From Paraburkholderia guartelaensis (lineage in GTDB: Bacteria > Pseudomonadota > Gammaproteobacteria > Burkholderiales > Burkholderiaceae), in NCBI RefSeq assembly GCF_004353905.1, contig NZ_SMOD01000015.1, forward strand, positions 124,001 to 188,000: DNA of 64,000 nt, written 5' to 3'. Positions 33,479 through 42,553 of this stretch are shown here, in pieces. The notes under the pieces were generated by a model, which made no database searches, was not told where the DNA came from, and saw only the letters and a program-made list of their open reading frames with translations. The first letter of the stretch is position 1. The number at the start of each line of letters is the position of its first letter. Made by a program: the position numbers and the translations under genes.

Positions 33479-35104
33479 ATGAAGCTAATAAAGAATCTAC
33501 CCATCGCGGGAAAAACCGGGGTTGCATTTGCCTGTGCAATTTTTGCCTTCGTGGTCAGTGCGTGCATTTGCCTCGCCAGTGTCCGGGCAATCGATCATAA
33601 ACAGAAAGCGTTCGAAGCATCCGAACAAACGCTGCTCCTGCTGAAGGACGGAACGTCCGACTATCTCAACATCATCTGGGCGGTGCTGGCGAACAACCTG
33701 AACGGAAAGGCCGGTCACAAGGCGTGGATCGATCAGCACCGTGCGGATTTTGGAACGAGACTGGCGGCGCTGCGAGCGATCGATGGCACGGCATCCGCGG
33801 CGCAACTGGCTGGCGCAAGCCAGCAAGAATACGACCGCTGGCTGAATACGGTCGTCGATCCGCTCGTGGAGATGCGCAGGAAGGTGGACGCCTCTTCGGC
33901 CAACGTGGGCGACCTTTCCACATTGACCGAAAGCTTCGGGTCGTACCTGGGTACCGACCAGCTCATTGCTGCCGTCGACAAGCTGGACCACTACGAAAGA
34001 GAGCAGATGCTGGCGAGCGGCAAGGAACTGGACTCGTTGCGCGCCCGGATCTACGTGACGATACTCACCAGCACCGTGATTGCCGTCATCGCGTCCATTC
34101 TTGCCGCGACCTGGCTTTCGCGCGCGGTGTCGCGCCCGCTGAAAGAAGCCGTCACGGTGGCGACGCGCGTTGCAGAAGGTGACCTCACGGCTTCGATCGT
34201 CCCTACGTCAACGGATGAAACCGGGCAACTCATGCACGGCTTGAATGCCATGAACCAGAGCCTCGCGAGCATCGTCGGCGGCGTTCGAATCGGCACGGAT
34301 AGCATTGCGACTGCGTCGAGCGAAATCGCGGCCGGTAACTTCGATCTCTCGTCGCGCACGGAGCAGCAGGCGAGCTCACTCGAAGAAACGGCGGCCAGCA
34401 TGACGCAACTGACCGTGACCGTTCGACAGAACGCCGACAATGCGCGGCAAGCGAACGCATTGGCTACGCGAGCGTCCGGCATGGCGGAGGTGGGGAACGA
34501 TTCGGTCTCGAGCATGGTTCAGACCATCCGGAATATCAGTAGCAGTTCGAAACAAATCTCCGAGATCACCGCCGTGATCGAGGGTATTGCTTTTCAGACC
34601 AATATTCTCGCGCTGAATGCGGCCGTGGAGGCCGCGCGAGCGGGCGAGCAGGGGCGGGGTTTCGCGGTGGTCGCGAGCGAAGTGCGCGGACTTGCCCAAC
34701 GCTCGGCTACGGCGGCAAGGGAAATCAAGGAACTGATCGTTTCTTCGGTGGTGGCGATCCAGGACAGCGCGAAGCAGGCCGACGATGTTGGCGAGGCCAT
34801 GGCCGAAGTCAAGACGGCGATCAAGCAGGTTGCGGGCATCGTCGCCGAGATTGCCGCGGCTTCCGACGAGCAAAGCCGCGGGATCGACGAGGTCAACCAG
34901 GCTGTGAACCAGATGGACCGGTTTACCCAGCAGAACGCGGCACTCGTGGAGCAGGCGGCCGCGGCGGCGCGTTCTCTCGAGGAACAGGCGATGCAGCTCA
35001 AGCAAGCCGTGGCGGTGTTTACGCTTGGCGGCCCGGATTTCATGCCGGCGAGCCTGGATGTATCGCGCGGGCAGTCATGGGCGCTGGAAATGCAGGCGAC
35101 TTGA
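33479..35104 (+). CDS. Methyl-accepting chemotaxis protein (Tsr/Tar-like architecture)
   Basis: 541 residues. A transmembrane helix is at about 12-34 and a four-helix-bundle-type periplasmic sensor at about 35-190. The second helix is at about 191-212, followed by HAMP, then the long cytoplasmic signalling hairpin with its tip at EGIAFQTNILALNAAVEAAR. The tip binds CheA/CheW. There is no C-terminal NWETF-type receptor-modifying tether. It directly follows a transporter gene, and the ligand may be the transported compound. The start at 33479 is chosen because upstream in-frame codons overlap the MFS gene. Confidence 0.93.
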   Translation: MKLIKNLPIAGKTGVAFACAIFAFVVSACICLASVRAIDHKQKAFEASEQTLLLLKDGTSDYLNIIWAVLANNLNGKAGHKAWIDQHRADFGTRLAALRAIDGTASAAQLAGASQQEYDRWLNTVVDPLVEMRRKVDASSANVGDLSTLTESFGSYLGTDQLIAAVDKLDHYEREQMLASGKELDSLRARIYVTILTSTVIAVIASILAATWLSRAVSRPLKEAVTVATRVAEGDLTASIVPTSTDETGQLMHGLNAMNQSLASIVGGVRIGTDSIATASSEIAAGNFDLSSRTEQQASSLEETAASMTQLTVTVRQNADNARQANALATRASGMAEVGNDSVSSMVQTIRNISSSSKQISEITAVIEGIAFQTNILALNAAVEAARAGEQGRGFAVVASEVRGLAQRSATAAREIKELIVSSVVAIQDSAKQADDVGEAMAEVKTAIKQVAGIVAEIAAASDEQSRGIDEVNQAVNQMDRFTQQNAALVEQAAAAARSLEEQAMQLKQAVAVFTLGGPDFMPASLDVSRGQSWALEMQAT

Positions 35105-35136
35105 GTCGGAACACATAAAGTCTCAAGATCGAAAAT

Positions 35137-35180
35137 AAAAAAGCGGCGACCGGATGCAACATCCGATCGCCGCCTTTTTT
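35137..35180. terminator. Bidirectional intrinsic terminator after the chemoreceptor gene
   Basis: AAAAAAGCGGCGACCGGATG, a short loop, then CATCCGATCGCCGC followed by a T-run. A-run and T-run on both sides allow it to serve the chemoreceptor (plus) and the convergent dehydrogenase gene (minus). Confidence 0.9.
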
Positions 35181-35205
35181 CTGCTTCAATCGTGTGCGTG
35201 GCGCC

Positions 35206-36651
35206 TTATGCCGTTGCCGTGCCGCTCGTCGCGGCAATCGCCCATTGCGGCGCATCCTGCAACGCAACGGGTCGCAGGAAGCGCTCGATCGCCGCGTAAC
35301 CTACCGAGGTGGTTTGCGGCTGCGTCGAAGCGGGCCACGGGCCCCCGTGCTGCTGCGCATCGCATACGGCAACGCCAGTCGGCACGCCACCGAACAGCAC
35401 GCGACCCGCGATACGTTGCGCCGCCGTTGCGATCGCACGATTTTCCGGCGTATCGGCTTGCGCGCCCCACAGCGTGACCGTGAGCGAACCTTCCACTGCA
35501 GCGAGCACGTCGAGCGTCTGCGCTTCGTCACGCACCTTCACGATCAGCGCGGCCGGGCCGAACATCTCTTCGTGCAGCGCGGCGTTGGCGATAAACGTCT
35601 GCGCGTCGGTTTCGAACAAGCGCGGCGCGGGCGCTGCGGCTTCATCGTTGTGTGCCGGCGCGGCCAGACGCACGCGCACGCCAGCCTGGCTCGCGATATG
35701 CGCGGCGGCGCTTTCGAAACCGCGGCGCATGGCGGCCGTGAGCATGGCATGCGGCTTTTGCGCGGACAATGCTTGCGCCAGCGCCTCTGCGAAACGCTCG
35801 CCATCGGCATCGTCGCGCACGACGATCAACCCCGGGCTCGTGCAGAACTGCCCGCAGCCCATCGTGATCGAAGCCGCGAGGGTGGCAGCTGGCGTATCGA
35901 CGCCTTCCGCGAGTGCTTGCGGCAGCACGACGAGCGGATTGATCGAGCCGAGTTCGCCAAAGAACGGAATCGGCCGGCGACGCGCATTGGCCGCGCGCCA
36001 CAGAGCCACGCCGCCCTGATATGAACCCGTGAACGCGACCGCCGCGACATCGGCGTGACCGACGAGATGCACGGCCGCTTCGCGTGAAGCCTGATCGACG
36101 AACGCGATCACGCCTTCGGGCAGGCCTTGTTCGCGCAGCACACGCGCGGCGAGCGCATGCACGCGGCGCGACAGTTCGGGATGGCCGGAGTGCGGCTTGA
36201 CGATCACCGTGCAACCCGCAGCGAGTGCCGAGGCCGTATCGCCGCCGAGCACCGAGAACGCAAACGGGAAATTGCTCGCCGAGAACATCGCCACCGGCCC
36301 GAGCGGCAGCTGTACGCGCGTGAGGTGCGGGCGGCCCGCGGGCGGTGCGCCTGGCACGGCCGCATCGTCAACGTGGCGATTGGCGATACCCGCTTCCACG
36401 CGTTCGGCAAAGCCGCGCAACTGAAACGCGGTGCGCGCGAGTTCGCCATTCAAACGTGCGGCACCAAGCGACGTTTCTTCGTCGGCGATGGTGACGAGTT
36501 GGGCGGCGTCGTTTTCGAGCGCGTCGGCGAGGCCGCGCAGCAGGGCGCTGCGCACGGCGCGTGAAGCCGCGCCGTAGATAGCCTGTGCTTCATGCGCGAG
36601 CGCGGCGGCTTCGTCGATACGCGCGAACGTCACGTTGTTTTCTGTCTGCAT
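35206..36651 (-). CDS. 2,5-dioxovalerate (alpha-ketoglutarate semialdehyde) dehydrogenase
   Basis: 481 residues. It belongs to the NADP-type ALDH branch with SASNFPFAFSVLGGDTASAL in the cofactor region, FFGELGSINPLVVLP around the Glu and MGCGQFCTSPGLIVV around the nucleophilic Cys. This pattern is typical of ketoglutarate semialdehyde dehydrogenases of pentose and glucarate/hydroxyproline catabolism. The start at 36651 is MQTENNVTFARI; the extended frame has no ribosome-binding site. The gene upstream encodes an FAH-family dehydratase that would make its substrate. Confidence 0.87.
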   Translation of the reverse strand: MQTENNVTFARIDEAAALAHEAQAIYGAASRAVRSALLRGLADALENDAAQLVTIADEETSLGAARLNGELARTAFQLRGFAERVEAGIANRHVDDAAVPGAPPAGRPHLTRVQLPLGPVAMFSASNFPFAFSVLGGDTASALAAGCTVIVKPHSGHPELSRRVHALAARVLREQGLPEGVIAFVDQASREAAVHLVGHADVAAVAFTGSYQGGVALWRAANARRRPIPFFGELGSINPLVVLPQALAEGVDTPAATLAASITMGCGQFCTSPGLIVVRDDADGERFAEALAQALSAQKPHAMLTAAMRRGFESAAAHIASQAGVRVRLAAPAHNDEAAAPAPRLFETDAQTFIANAALHEEMFGPAALIVKVRDEAQTLDVLAAVEGSLTVTLWGAQADTPENRAIATAAQRIAGRVLFGGVPTGVAVCDAQQHGGPWPASTQPQTTSVGYAAIERFLRPVALQDAPQWAIAATSGTATA

Positions 36652-36668
36652 TACGAATCCACTCCAGA

Positions 36669-37844
36669 TTAAAAAAGCCCGCGCTCGGCGAGGTTGGTAT
36701 AAAGGGCGCGCACGCCGAACGTCCACGGTTCGATTTCGGTGCAAAGGCGCACGGTGTTGACGATGGCGCCAAGCGGCGGCGCGCTGATCGTGACACGGTC
36801 GCCGAGGTGATGCGTGAAACCGCCGCCGGGCGCGTCGCGGTCCTTGATCGGCGAGAACATCGTGCCGAGGAACAGCATGAAACCGTCCGGATACTGATGG
36901 TGGCGGCCCCACGCCTGCGAAACGAGATCGAGCGGGTCGCGGCTGATTTCCTGCATGTGGCTTACGCCTTCGAGCAGGAAACCGTCGTCGGTGCCTTCCA
37001 CGCGCAGCGAGACGCTGGTGGAGCGAACCGTATCGAGTGTGAAGTCTTCATCGAACAGACGAATGAACGGACCGATCGCGCACGAGCCGTTGTTGTCCTT
37101 GCATTTGCCGAGCAGCAGGGCCGAGCGGCCTTCGATATCGCGCAGATTCACGTCGTTGCCAAGCGCCGCTCCGACCACTTCGCCGCGGCTGTTGACCGCG
37201 AGCACGATCTCGGGCTCGGGGTTACTCCACGCCGAGGCGGGATGCAGGCCGATATCGGCGCCGAATCCAACCGAGGACATCGGCTGGGACTTCGAGAACA
37301 CCTCGGCGTCTGGCCCAATGCCGACTTCCATGTATTGCGACCACGCGCCACGGCGCTGAAGTTCTTCCTTCAGTTTGATCGCGGCCTCGGAACCCGGCTT
37401 GATTTTCGAAAGATCGGCGCCGATCAGCTTCGTGATTTCGGTGCGCACGTCCTGTGCTTTGGCGGGATCGCCGCCTGCCTGTTCTTCGATCACGCGTTCC
37501 AGAAGACTCACGGCGAACGTTACGCCGCAGGCCTTGATGGCTTGCAGGTCGCACGGCGCGAGGAGCCAGGGGCGATCTGCGGGGCGGTCGCCCGCGAAGC
37601 TGTGTTCGAGCAGCGCCTCGGCCGTGCCGAGCGGCTCGCCGGGCGTATGCCGCACGACATCGAGCAGATCGTCGTAATCGAACAAGTCGGCCGTGGTGGG
37701 CGCCACCTCCGAAATATCGAAGACCATGCCGCCGCGCACGACGACGACGCAGGGTCCGTCGCCCTCCGGGGTGGGCCGCCAGACGCGGCCGACGAGCAGC
37801 GCGTTATCGAGATCCTGCGGGAGATAAGCGGACGTTGAGGACAT
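36669..37844 (-). CDS. FAH-family 2-keto-3-deoxypentonate dehydratase
   Basis: 391 residues of the fumarylacetoacetate-hydrolase superfamily. The metal-binding Glu pair and Asp are visible in WSNPEPEIVLAV and ALGNDVNLRDIEGRSALLLG; YMEVGIGPDAEVFSKSQPM precedes them. Proteins of this length and pattern dehydrate 2-keto-3-deoxy-D-xylonate or -L-arabonate to 2,5-dioxovalerate, and the next gene encodes the matching dehydrogenase. Together they give 2-oxoglutarate. Sugar choice (xylose versus arabinose) cannot be read here. An ATG at 37853 would add three residues. Confidence 0.83.
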   Translation of the reverse strand: MSSTSAYLPQDLDNALLVGRVWRPTPEGDGPCVVVVRGGMVFDISEVAPTTADLFDYDDLLDVVRHTPGEPLGTAEALLEHSFAGDRPADRPWLLAPCDLQAIKACGVTFAVSLLERVIEEQAGGDPAKAQDVRTEITKLIGADLSKIKPGSEAAIKLKEELQRRGAWSQYMEVGIGPDAEVFSKSQPMSSVGFGADIGLHPASAWSNPEPEIVLAVNSRGEVVGAALGNDVNLRDIEGRSALLLGKCKDNNGSCAIGPFIRLFDEDFTLDTVRSTSVSLRVEGTDDGFLLEGVSHMQEISRDPLDLVSQAWGRHHQYPDGFMLFLGTMFSPIKDRDAPGGGFTHHLGDRVTISAPPLGAIVNTVRLCTEIEPWTFGVRALYTNLAERGLF

Positions 37845-37986
37845 GGCGGGCATTCCGGAGTGAGCGTGGCGACACGCATCGTAGGGCGGATGTGCGTGCG
37901 CGTCCAAAGGAACGCCTCTTTGTCCAACGGGCTGGACGATCGGACCGCGCCTGTCGAACTGACCAGGCGGCGGCTCGTATTGCGGG

Positions 37987-39216
37987 TTAGAAGAGGTGTT
38001 TGATGCCGGCCGACACGGCCACCTGATTCGACGTCGTGGAGGGCGAGAGATAGCCGATGTCCGCGACCGCCTGACGGCCCCACGAATCGACGCCGCTTGC
38101 ATGCTGATATGCAGCCGTTGCGTACAGCTCGGTGGCTTTCGAGAGTGAGTAGCCGGCGCCCAGATTCCACTGCTCATAGCGCGCGCCGCCCGTGCCGTTC
38201 AGGTTGCCGCCGTTCGTGTAGTCGAACGACGTGCCGACGCGCAGGAACGGCGTGACCTGGTAACGCACGCTCGCCCCCACCGTATTGAACGACGCGGTGC
38301 CGTGGTAGTTCTGCGTGTTCAGCGCGGCCGTGGCGCCGAGATCGCGGTATTGCGTGTTCGACCAGGCGAGGCCCAGGATGGCGGAGCCGATCGTCCAGGT
38401 CGAGGCCACGGCGACTGTCTGCTGCGTGCGTGCGGAGGCGAATCCCGAGATGGATGGATTCGATGCCGGCGTCGTAGCGGACCCGGCGGAGCCGAGATTG
38501 TTGCCGGTGGCGCTCGCATTCGCATTGGTGCCGTAGAGCGAAGTGTTCGGATTGCGCGCGTTGATGATCGATGCCGCGACGGCGACGCTCGGCCCGGTGT
38601 AGCTAAAGCCCGCAGACCAATACTGGTTCTGCGTGAAGTTGCCGGCTATCCCGCCCAGGCTGTACAGCGCGCCGAACCGGAATCCTCCAAAGGAGTCCGA
38701 ACTGTACTTGATCGCGTTGTTGATGCGGTGCGTGAAATTGAGGTTGTCATAGTCAGCCGGATGGATCGCGAGGTTGCCGAAGTACCAGGCGTAGAGCAGC
38801 GGCGACACGTAATCCACCGCGGCGTCGGACTGGCGGCCAAGCGACGCAGTGCCGTAAGTGGGTGCCGTGACGCCGATCCAGGCCTGACGGCCGAACAGGG
38901 TTCCGCCCTGGCCGAGCGTGCCATTGCTGACGCTGAAGCCGCTTTCGAGCACGAACAATGTTTTCACGCCGCCGCCCAGATCTTCGGTGCCTTTCAGGCC
39001 CCAGCGGCTCGAACTCGGGCCCGACGTGCCGCTGTCGAACTGGGCGACCTGGCCGCCGCCCGTGGGTTTGCCACCGGCAGGCGTTGCCGCCGTCTGAACG
39101 TTGTTCGTGTAGGTCACGTTGCCGGTGACGATACCGTAGAGCGTCACGCTGCTTTGGGCATAGGCGGCGACAGGTGACAGTGCGATTGTAGTGAGCGCGA
39201 GAAGTCTTTTTTTCAT
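37987..39216 (-). CDS. Outer-membrane porin (Burkholderia OmpC-type)
   Basis: 409 residues. Signal peptide ends AAYA|QSS, followed by the usual SVTLYGIVTGNV first strand, SRWGLKGTEDLGGGVKTLFVLESGF, and FGRQAWIGVT. The protein ends in Phe after alternating residues, as required by BAM. It forms a 16-strand trimeric pore for small hydrophilic solutes. The MKKRLLALT start at 39216 is chosen over a TTG at 39234. It is encoded upstream of the pentonate genes on the same strand and may serve uptake of the sugar. Confidence 0.92.
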   Translation of the reverse strand: MKKRLLALTTIALSPVAAYAQSSVTLYGIVTGNVTYTNNVQTAATPAGGKPTGGGQVAQFDSGTSGPSSSRWGLKGTEDLGGGVKTLFVLESGFSVSNGTLGQGGTLFGRQAWIGVTAPTYGTASLGRQSDAAVDYVSPLLYAWYFGNLAIHPADYDNLNFTHRINNAIKYSSDSFGGFRFGALYSLGGIAGNFTQNQYWSAGFSYTGPSVAVAASIINARNPNTSLYGTNANASATGNNLGSAGSATTPASNPSISGFASARTQQTVAVASTWTIGSAILGLAWSNTQYRDLGATAALNTQNYHGTASFNTVGASVRYQVTPFLRVGTSFDYTNGGNLNGTGGARYEQWNLGAGYSLSKATELYATAAYQHASGVDSWGRQAVADIGYLSPSTTSNQVAVSAGIKHLF

Positions 39217-39223
39217 GGTTGTG

Positions 39224-39237
39224 GGCTTGTACAAGCC
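39224..39237. promoter_or_regulatory. 14-bp perfect palindrome GGCTTGTACAAGCC in the porin leader
   Basis: It lies seven bases upstream of the porin ATG. It could be a repressor site or a small mRNA hairpin covering the ribosome-binding region. No strong Shine-Dalgarno sequence is visible for this gene. Confidence 0.45.
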
Positions 39238-39273
39238 GTGGTCGAGGCTAAAGCATCGGAAACATCGAACGAG

Positions 39274-40101
39274 TTAGTGCGGGAAGTAGTCGGGCAGTCG
39301 ATAGCCCCGGTAGGTCGGGTTGCGCAAGATCGCCGTGCGGAATTCGTCTGAACGATAGGCCGCGACGATATCGGCGGTCTCCTGTGAGTTGCGGTTCGCC
39401 GATTTGACGACCACTTGATTCACGTAAGGCGAGCGCATTTGTTCGAGCGCCAGTGCTTCGGTCAAGCGGTGCCCGCTGGAAATGGCGAAGTTGCCCTGGA
39501 TGGCCGCGAAATCGACGTCCTCGAGTGCACGCGGCGCCTGTGCGGTTTCGAGCGGAACGATGCGGATGCCAGCGGGATTGGCAACCACGTCACGCTCGGA
39601 GACATCGACGGGATTGGGATTCTCGCGAATGCGGATCCAGCCGATCGCCTGGAGAATCTTGAGCGCACGTTCGAGGTTGACCGGGTCGTTAGGCACGGCG
39701 ACCGTTGCGCCCGGCTTCACCTCGGAGAGCGAACGATGGCGGGTGGAGTAGAGGCCCATGGGTGGCGTCGGCACTTGTACGACGCCGACGAGGTCGGTGC
39801 CGTTGCGGTCGTTGTATGCCTTCAGATAGACGCTGTGCTGCATCACATCGGCGGCGATTTCGCCGTGCCACACGGCCTGGTTCGCTTCAAGCCCAGTGCT
39901 GAAGTTCACGTACTGGATGGTGTAACCCTTGCGCTTGAGTTGTGGCTCGACGCCTTCGCGAAATTCGTCGGCGTACGGTCCGGGCACAAAGCCGACTCGC
40001 AACACGTGCGCGGCATTGTCGGCGGCGTGGGCAGCCGGCGATTGCAGCGCAAACAGCACGATAGTGGAAAATAACGTTTGGATAACTAATCGATATCTCA
40101 T
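39274..40101 (-). CDS. MetQ/NlpA-family substrate-binding protein (without lipobox)
   Basis: 275 residues. MRYRLVIQTLFSTIVLFALQ with cleavage after AAHA gives a secreted rather than lipidated protein. The mature core (LRVGFVPGPYADEFREGVEP, VAVPNDPVNLERALKIL, DVDFAAIQGNFAISSG) is the NlpA/MetQ family, which binds methionine and analogues. No MetN or MetI gene is next to it, so it depends on a transporter elsewhere or is a sensor. It is divergent from an SsuA-like gene, consistent with sulfur-source uptake. Confidence 0.87.
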   Translation of the reverse strand: MRYRLVIQTLFSTIVLFALQSPAAHAADNAAHVLRVGFVPGPYADEFREGVEPQLKRKGYTIQYVNFSTGLEANQAVWHGEIAADVMQHSVYLKAYNDRNGTDLVGVVQVPTPPMGLYSTRHRSLSEVKPGATVAVPNDPVNLERALKILQAIGWIRIRENPNPVDVSERDVVANPAGIRIVPLETAQAPRALEDVDFAAIQGNFAISSGHRLTEALALEQMRSPYVNQVVVKSANRNSQETADIVAAYRSDEFRTAILRNPTYRGYRLPDYFPH

Positions 40102-40318
40102 GATGAGTGACTTCGTGGTTTGGAAAGGCCGATTATGGTTTGACCCTTCGTGGGCGGCCAATATTTAATCGAGATTTACATATCGGCTGCCCGCATGGAT
40201 TACGAAGCAACGCTGTTATCTCTAGCGGGAATTAGAAGCGCAGGATTTGATGGTTTTCTGGCTGTCGCGCGGCTTATAACATCGGCTTCTTTTCTATCTA
40301 CCGTCGAGGCAGCCACGC
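40102..40318. promoter_or_regulatory. Divergent intergenic region between two binding-protein genes
   Basis: 217 bp, more AT-rich than the genes (for example AATATTTAATCGAGATTTAC near 40160). It must hold promoters for both the MetQ-like and SsuA-like genes. No confident CysB- or sigma-54-type site could be assigned by eye. Confidence 0.35.
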
Positions 40319-41281
40319 ATGAACGCACGCCGCAATTTCATTCGAATCTCAGCCGCAGCCGCTGCGCTGGCCGCCTTACCGGTGCTCAGCGTGCCTCCCG
40401 CGCGTGCGGCCAGCGCATCGCGCACGCTGCGCATAGGCAATCAGAAAGGTTATCTAAGTCTGCTGAAAGGGCGCGGAACGCTGGAGAAGCGGCTGGCGCC
40501 CCTCGGTGTCACGGTAACGTGGACAGAGTTCGATGCAGGCCCGGTGCAACTCGAAGCCCTTAACGTGGGCTCGATCGACTTTGGCGACGTGGGCGAGGCG
40601 CCCCCCATCTTTGCGCAGGCGGCTGGTGCGCCGCTCGCCTATGTCGCGGCCACGGTGCCGCGGCCGCAATCGGAAGCAGTGCTCGTGCCTCACGCTTCGG
40701 CCATTCGCAGCGTCGCGGATCTCAAGGGCAAGACAATCGCGCTCAATCGCGGCAGCAACGTTCACTATTTTCTCGTGAAGCTGCTGCAAGCGCACAATAT
40801 CCAGTATGGCGATGTGAAAGTCGTGTTCCTCGCGCCCGCTGACGCGCGCGCGGCGTTCGAGCGCGGCTCTATCGATGCGTGGGTGATCTGGGATCCGTTT
40901 CTCGCCGCCGCCCAAAAAACACTCGACGCCCGCATACTTGCCGATGCGAGCGGCGTGGTCGGCAACCGCGCCTACTATTTTTCGTCGCTCAGCTACGCGC
41001 GGCAAAACCCGGACGTCATCAAGATTCTCATCGACGAATTGACCCAGATCGATCAGTGGGGGCAGGCTAACCGGCCCGCGCTCGCCGCTCAGCTCGCGCA
41101 GTTGTGGGGCTTGCCGAACGAGGTGGTGAGCGAAGCGATCGGGCGCGTGCAGTTCGGCACGGGACCGATCACGAAAGCCATCCTCGCCGAGCAGCAGCAG
41201 ATCGCCAATACTTTCTTCGACCTCAAGCTGATTCCGAAGCGCGTGAACGTGCTCGAAGCGGCAGCGCCGGGAATCGTTTAA
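40319..41281 (+). CDS. SsuA-family aliphatic sulfonate-binding protein
   Basis: 320 residues. A twin-arginine-like start (ARRNFIRIS) and signal peptide end PARA|AS. The core (LRIGNQKGYLSLLKGRGTLE, FDAGPVQLEALNVGSIDFG, AFERGSIDAWVIWDPFLAAA) is the SsuA/TauA family that binds alkanesulfonates or related anions. No SsuB/SsuC genes are adjacent. An intrinsic terminator follows directly, so it is a single-gene unit. It probably shares a sulfonate transporter encoded elsewhere. Confidence 0.9.
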   Translation: MNARRNFIRISAAAAALAALPVLSVPPARAASASRTLRIGNQKGYLSLLKGRGTLEKRLAPLGVTVTWTEFDAGPVQLEALNVGSIDFGDVGEAPPIFAQAAGAPLAYVAATVPRPQSEAVLVPHASAIRSVADLKGKTIALNRGSNVHYFLVKLLQAHNIQYGDVKVVFLAPADARAAFERGSIDAWVIWDPFLAAAQKTLDARILADASGVVGNRAYYFSSLSYARQNPDVIKILIDELTQIDQWGQANRPALAAQLAQLWGLPNEVVSEAIGRVQFGTGPITKAILAEQQQIANTFFDLKLIPKRVNVLEAAAPGIV

Positions 41282-41298
41282 CGCGGCGCGTTTTCATC

Positions 41299-41330
41299 AG
41301 CCCCGGACGCGACCCGCGCGCCGGGGCTTT
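41299..41330 (+). terminator. Intrinsic terminator after ssuA-like gene
   Basis: AGCCCCGG (41299-41306) pairs with CCGGGGCT (41321-41328), followed by TTCTC. It separates this gene from the convergent flavoprotein gene. Confidence 0.75.
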
Positions 41331-41338
41331 CTCACACC

Positions 41339-42535
41339 TCACAAGCCCAGCACACGGCGCGCCGCCATGCCGCGCAGCAAGCTGTTGGATGGCGCGTGAA
41401 TGCGCGCGCACTGCACATTGCGGTGATGCCGCTCGAGGGGATTGTGCCGCGCGATCCCATGATTGCCCGCTAGTTCGAGCGCGATATCGACAGCTTGAAT
41501 CGCATTGTCCACCACGTTGTGCTTGACGACGGCAGACAGCTCGGTGGGCGCGGTGCCTGCATCGATCGCATCGGCATGGGTGCGCAGCAGCCAGTCATTG
41601 CTCGCCAGCAGCATCTCAATGCGCCCCACGCTTTCCTGCACGATGGGAACAGTGGCCAACGCGGCACCCCCTAGCGCTGCGGGCTTGCGCTCGCTGAGGA
41701 AGCCGAGCAGCCAGTCGCGCGCCGCACGCGCCGCGCCGTCGTAGACCGTACCGACCAGACTGAAGTACCACGCCGTAGCGTGCGGATCGCGCTGCACGCC
41801 GAGATGGGCCGGCCTCAACCCGACAACATCGTCGACGGAAATTGCCACGTCCGTGAACACCACGTCGTGGCTCGCGCTCGCCCGCATGCCGAGTGGGTCC
41901 CAGGTCTCCACGATGCGCACGCCGGCCGCCTCACGGGGCACGAGAAAATGGCCGAGACGCGGTTCCGGCTCGTCGGTGCGCGCTAGCACGTTGATCCACG
42001 CAAGCAAGGGTGCGCCCGTCACATAGAGTTTGTGTCCCGTGATGCGCCACGAGGCGCCTTCGCGGCGCGCGAGCGTTTCCGGCAGGCCGCCATGCGAGGG
42101 CGAACCGAGCCCCGGCTCGACCTGGGCCGCGTTGACGAGCGCGCGGCCTTCCACGCTCGCCCGCGTGAGGCGCTGAGCGAGCGCTGCGGGCCAGTTGCCC
42201 GTGTTCTCGCGCGCGTCGTGCACGATCATGGCGTGCTGGCTGTAGTGCATCGAGAGAATGAGCGCGACCGACGGATCCCCATAGGCGATCTCGGCGACGA
42301 TCGCGCGCGCCACCGCGAGCCCCGCACCGAAGCCACCGTCGCTGCGCGCGATATTCGCGCGCAGCAGGCCCGCTTCACGCAGCGCGCGGAATTGCTCGAG
42401 CGGCGCAGTGGCATTGCGGTCATGCTCGTCGGCCAGGGCGGCAAACGCGCGGCCGAGCAGTGCCGCGCGCTCGATCAGCGCGGCGGCGTGGTCCTCGTCG
42501 CGCGCGAGCGCGGCGTCAGGAGTAAATGCGTTCAC
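41339..42535 (-). CDS. Acyl-CoA-dehydrogenase-fold flavoprotein, SfnB/DszC-like (paralogue 1)
   Basis: 398 residues with the acyl-CoA dehydrogenase fold. Helical N-terminal domain, central beta domain (WRITGHKLYVTGAPLLAWINV, then FTDVAISVDDVVG) and helical C-terminal domain ending RHHRNVQCARIHAPSN. The active-site base of true acyl-CoA dehydrogenases is not evident. Members of this branch are FMN-using S-monooxygenases or sulfur-acquisition oxidoreductases. The GTG start at 42535 has AGGGAG six bases upstream; the TTG at 42553 is less likely. It is last in a four-gene minus-strand operon with a DszB-like desulfinase. Confidence 0.82.
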   Translation of the reverse strand: MNAFTPDAALARDEDHAAALIERAALLGRAFAALADEHDRNATAPLEQFRALREAGLLRANIARSDGGFGAGLAVARAIVAEIAYGDPSVALILSMHYSQHAMIVHDARENTGNWPAALAQRLTRASVEGRALVNAAQVEPGLGSPSHGGLPETLARREGASWRITGHKLYVTGAPLLAWINVLARTDEPEPRLGHFLVPREAAGVRIVETWDPLGMRASASHDVVFTDVAISVDDVVGLRPAHLGVQRDPHATAWYFSLVGTVYDGAARAARDWLLGFLSERKPAALGGAALATVPIVQESVGRIEMLLASNDWLLRTHADAIDAGTAPTELSAVVKHNVVDNAIQAVDIALELAGNHGIARHNPLERHHRNVQCARIHAPSNSLLRGMAARRVLGL

Positions 42536-42553
42536 GGTGCACTCCCTGGGCAA

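Noticed and set aside
36652..36912. N-terminal extension of the dioxovalerate dehydrogenase frame
   Set aside because: It overlaps the upstream FAH-family gene, has Arg-rich shadow composition and no ribosome-binding site.
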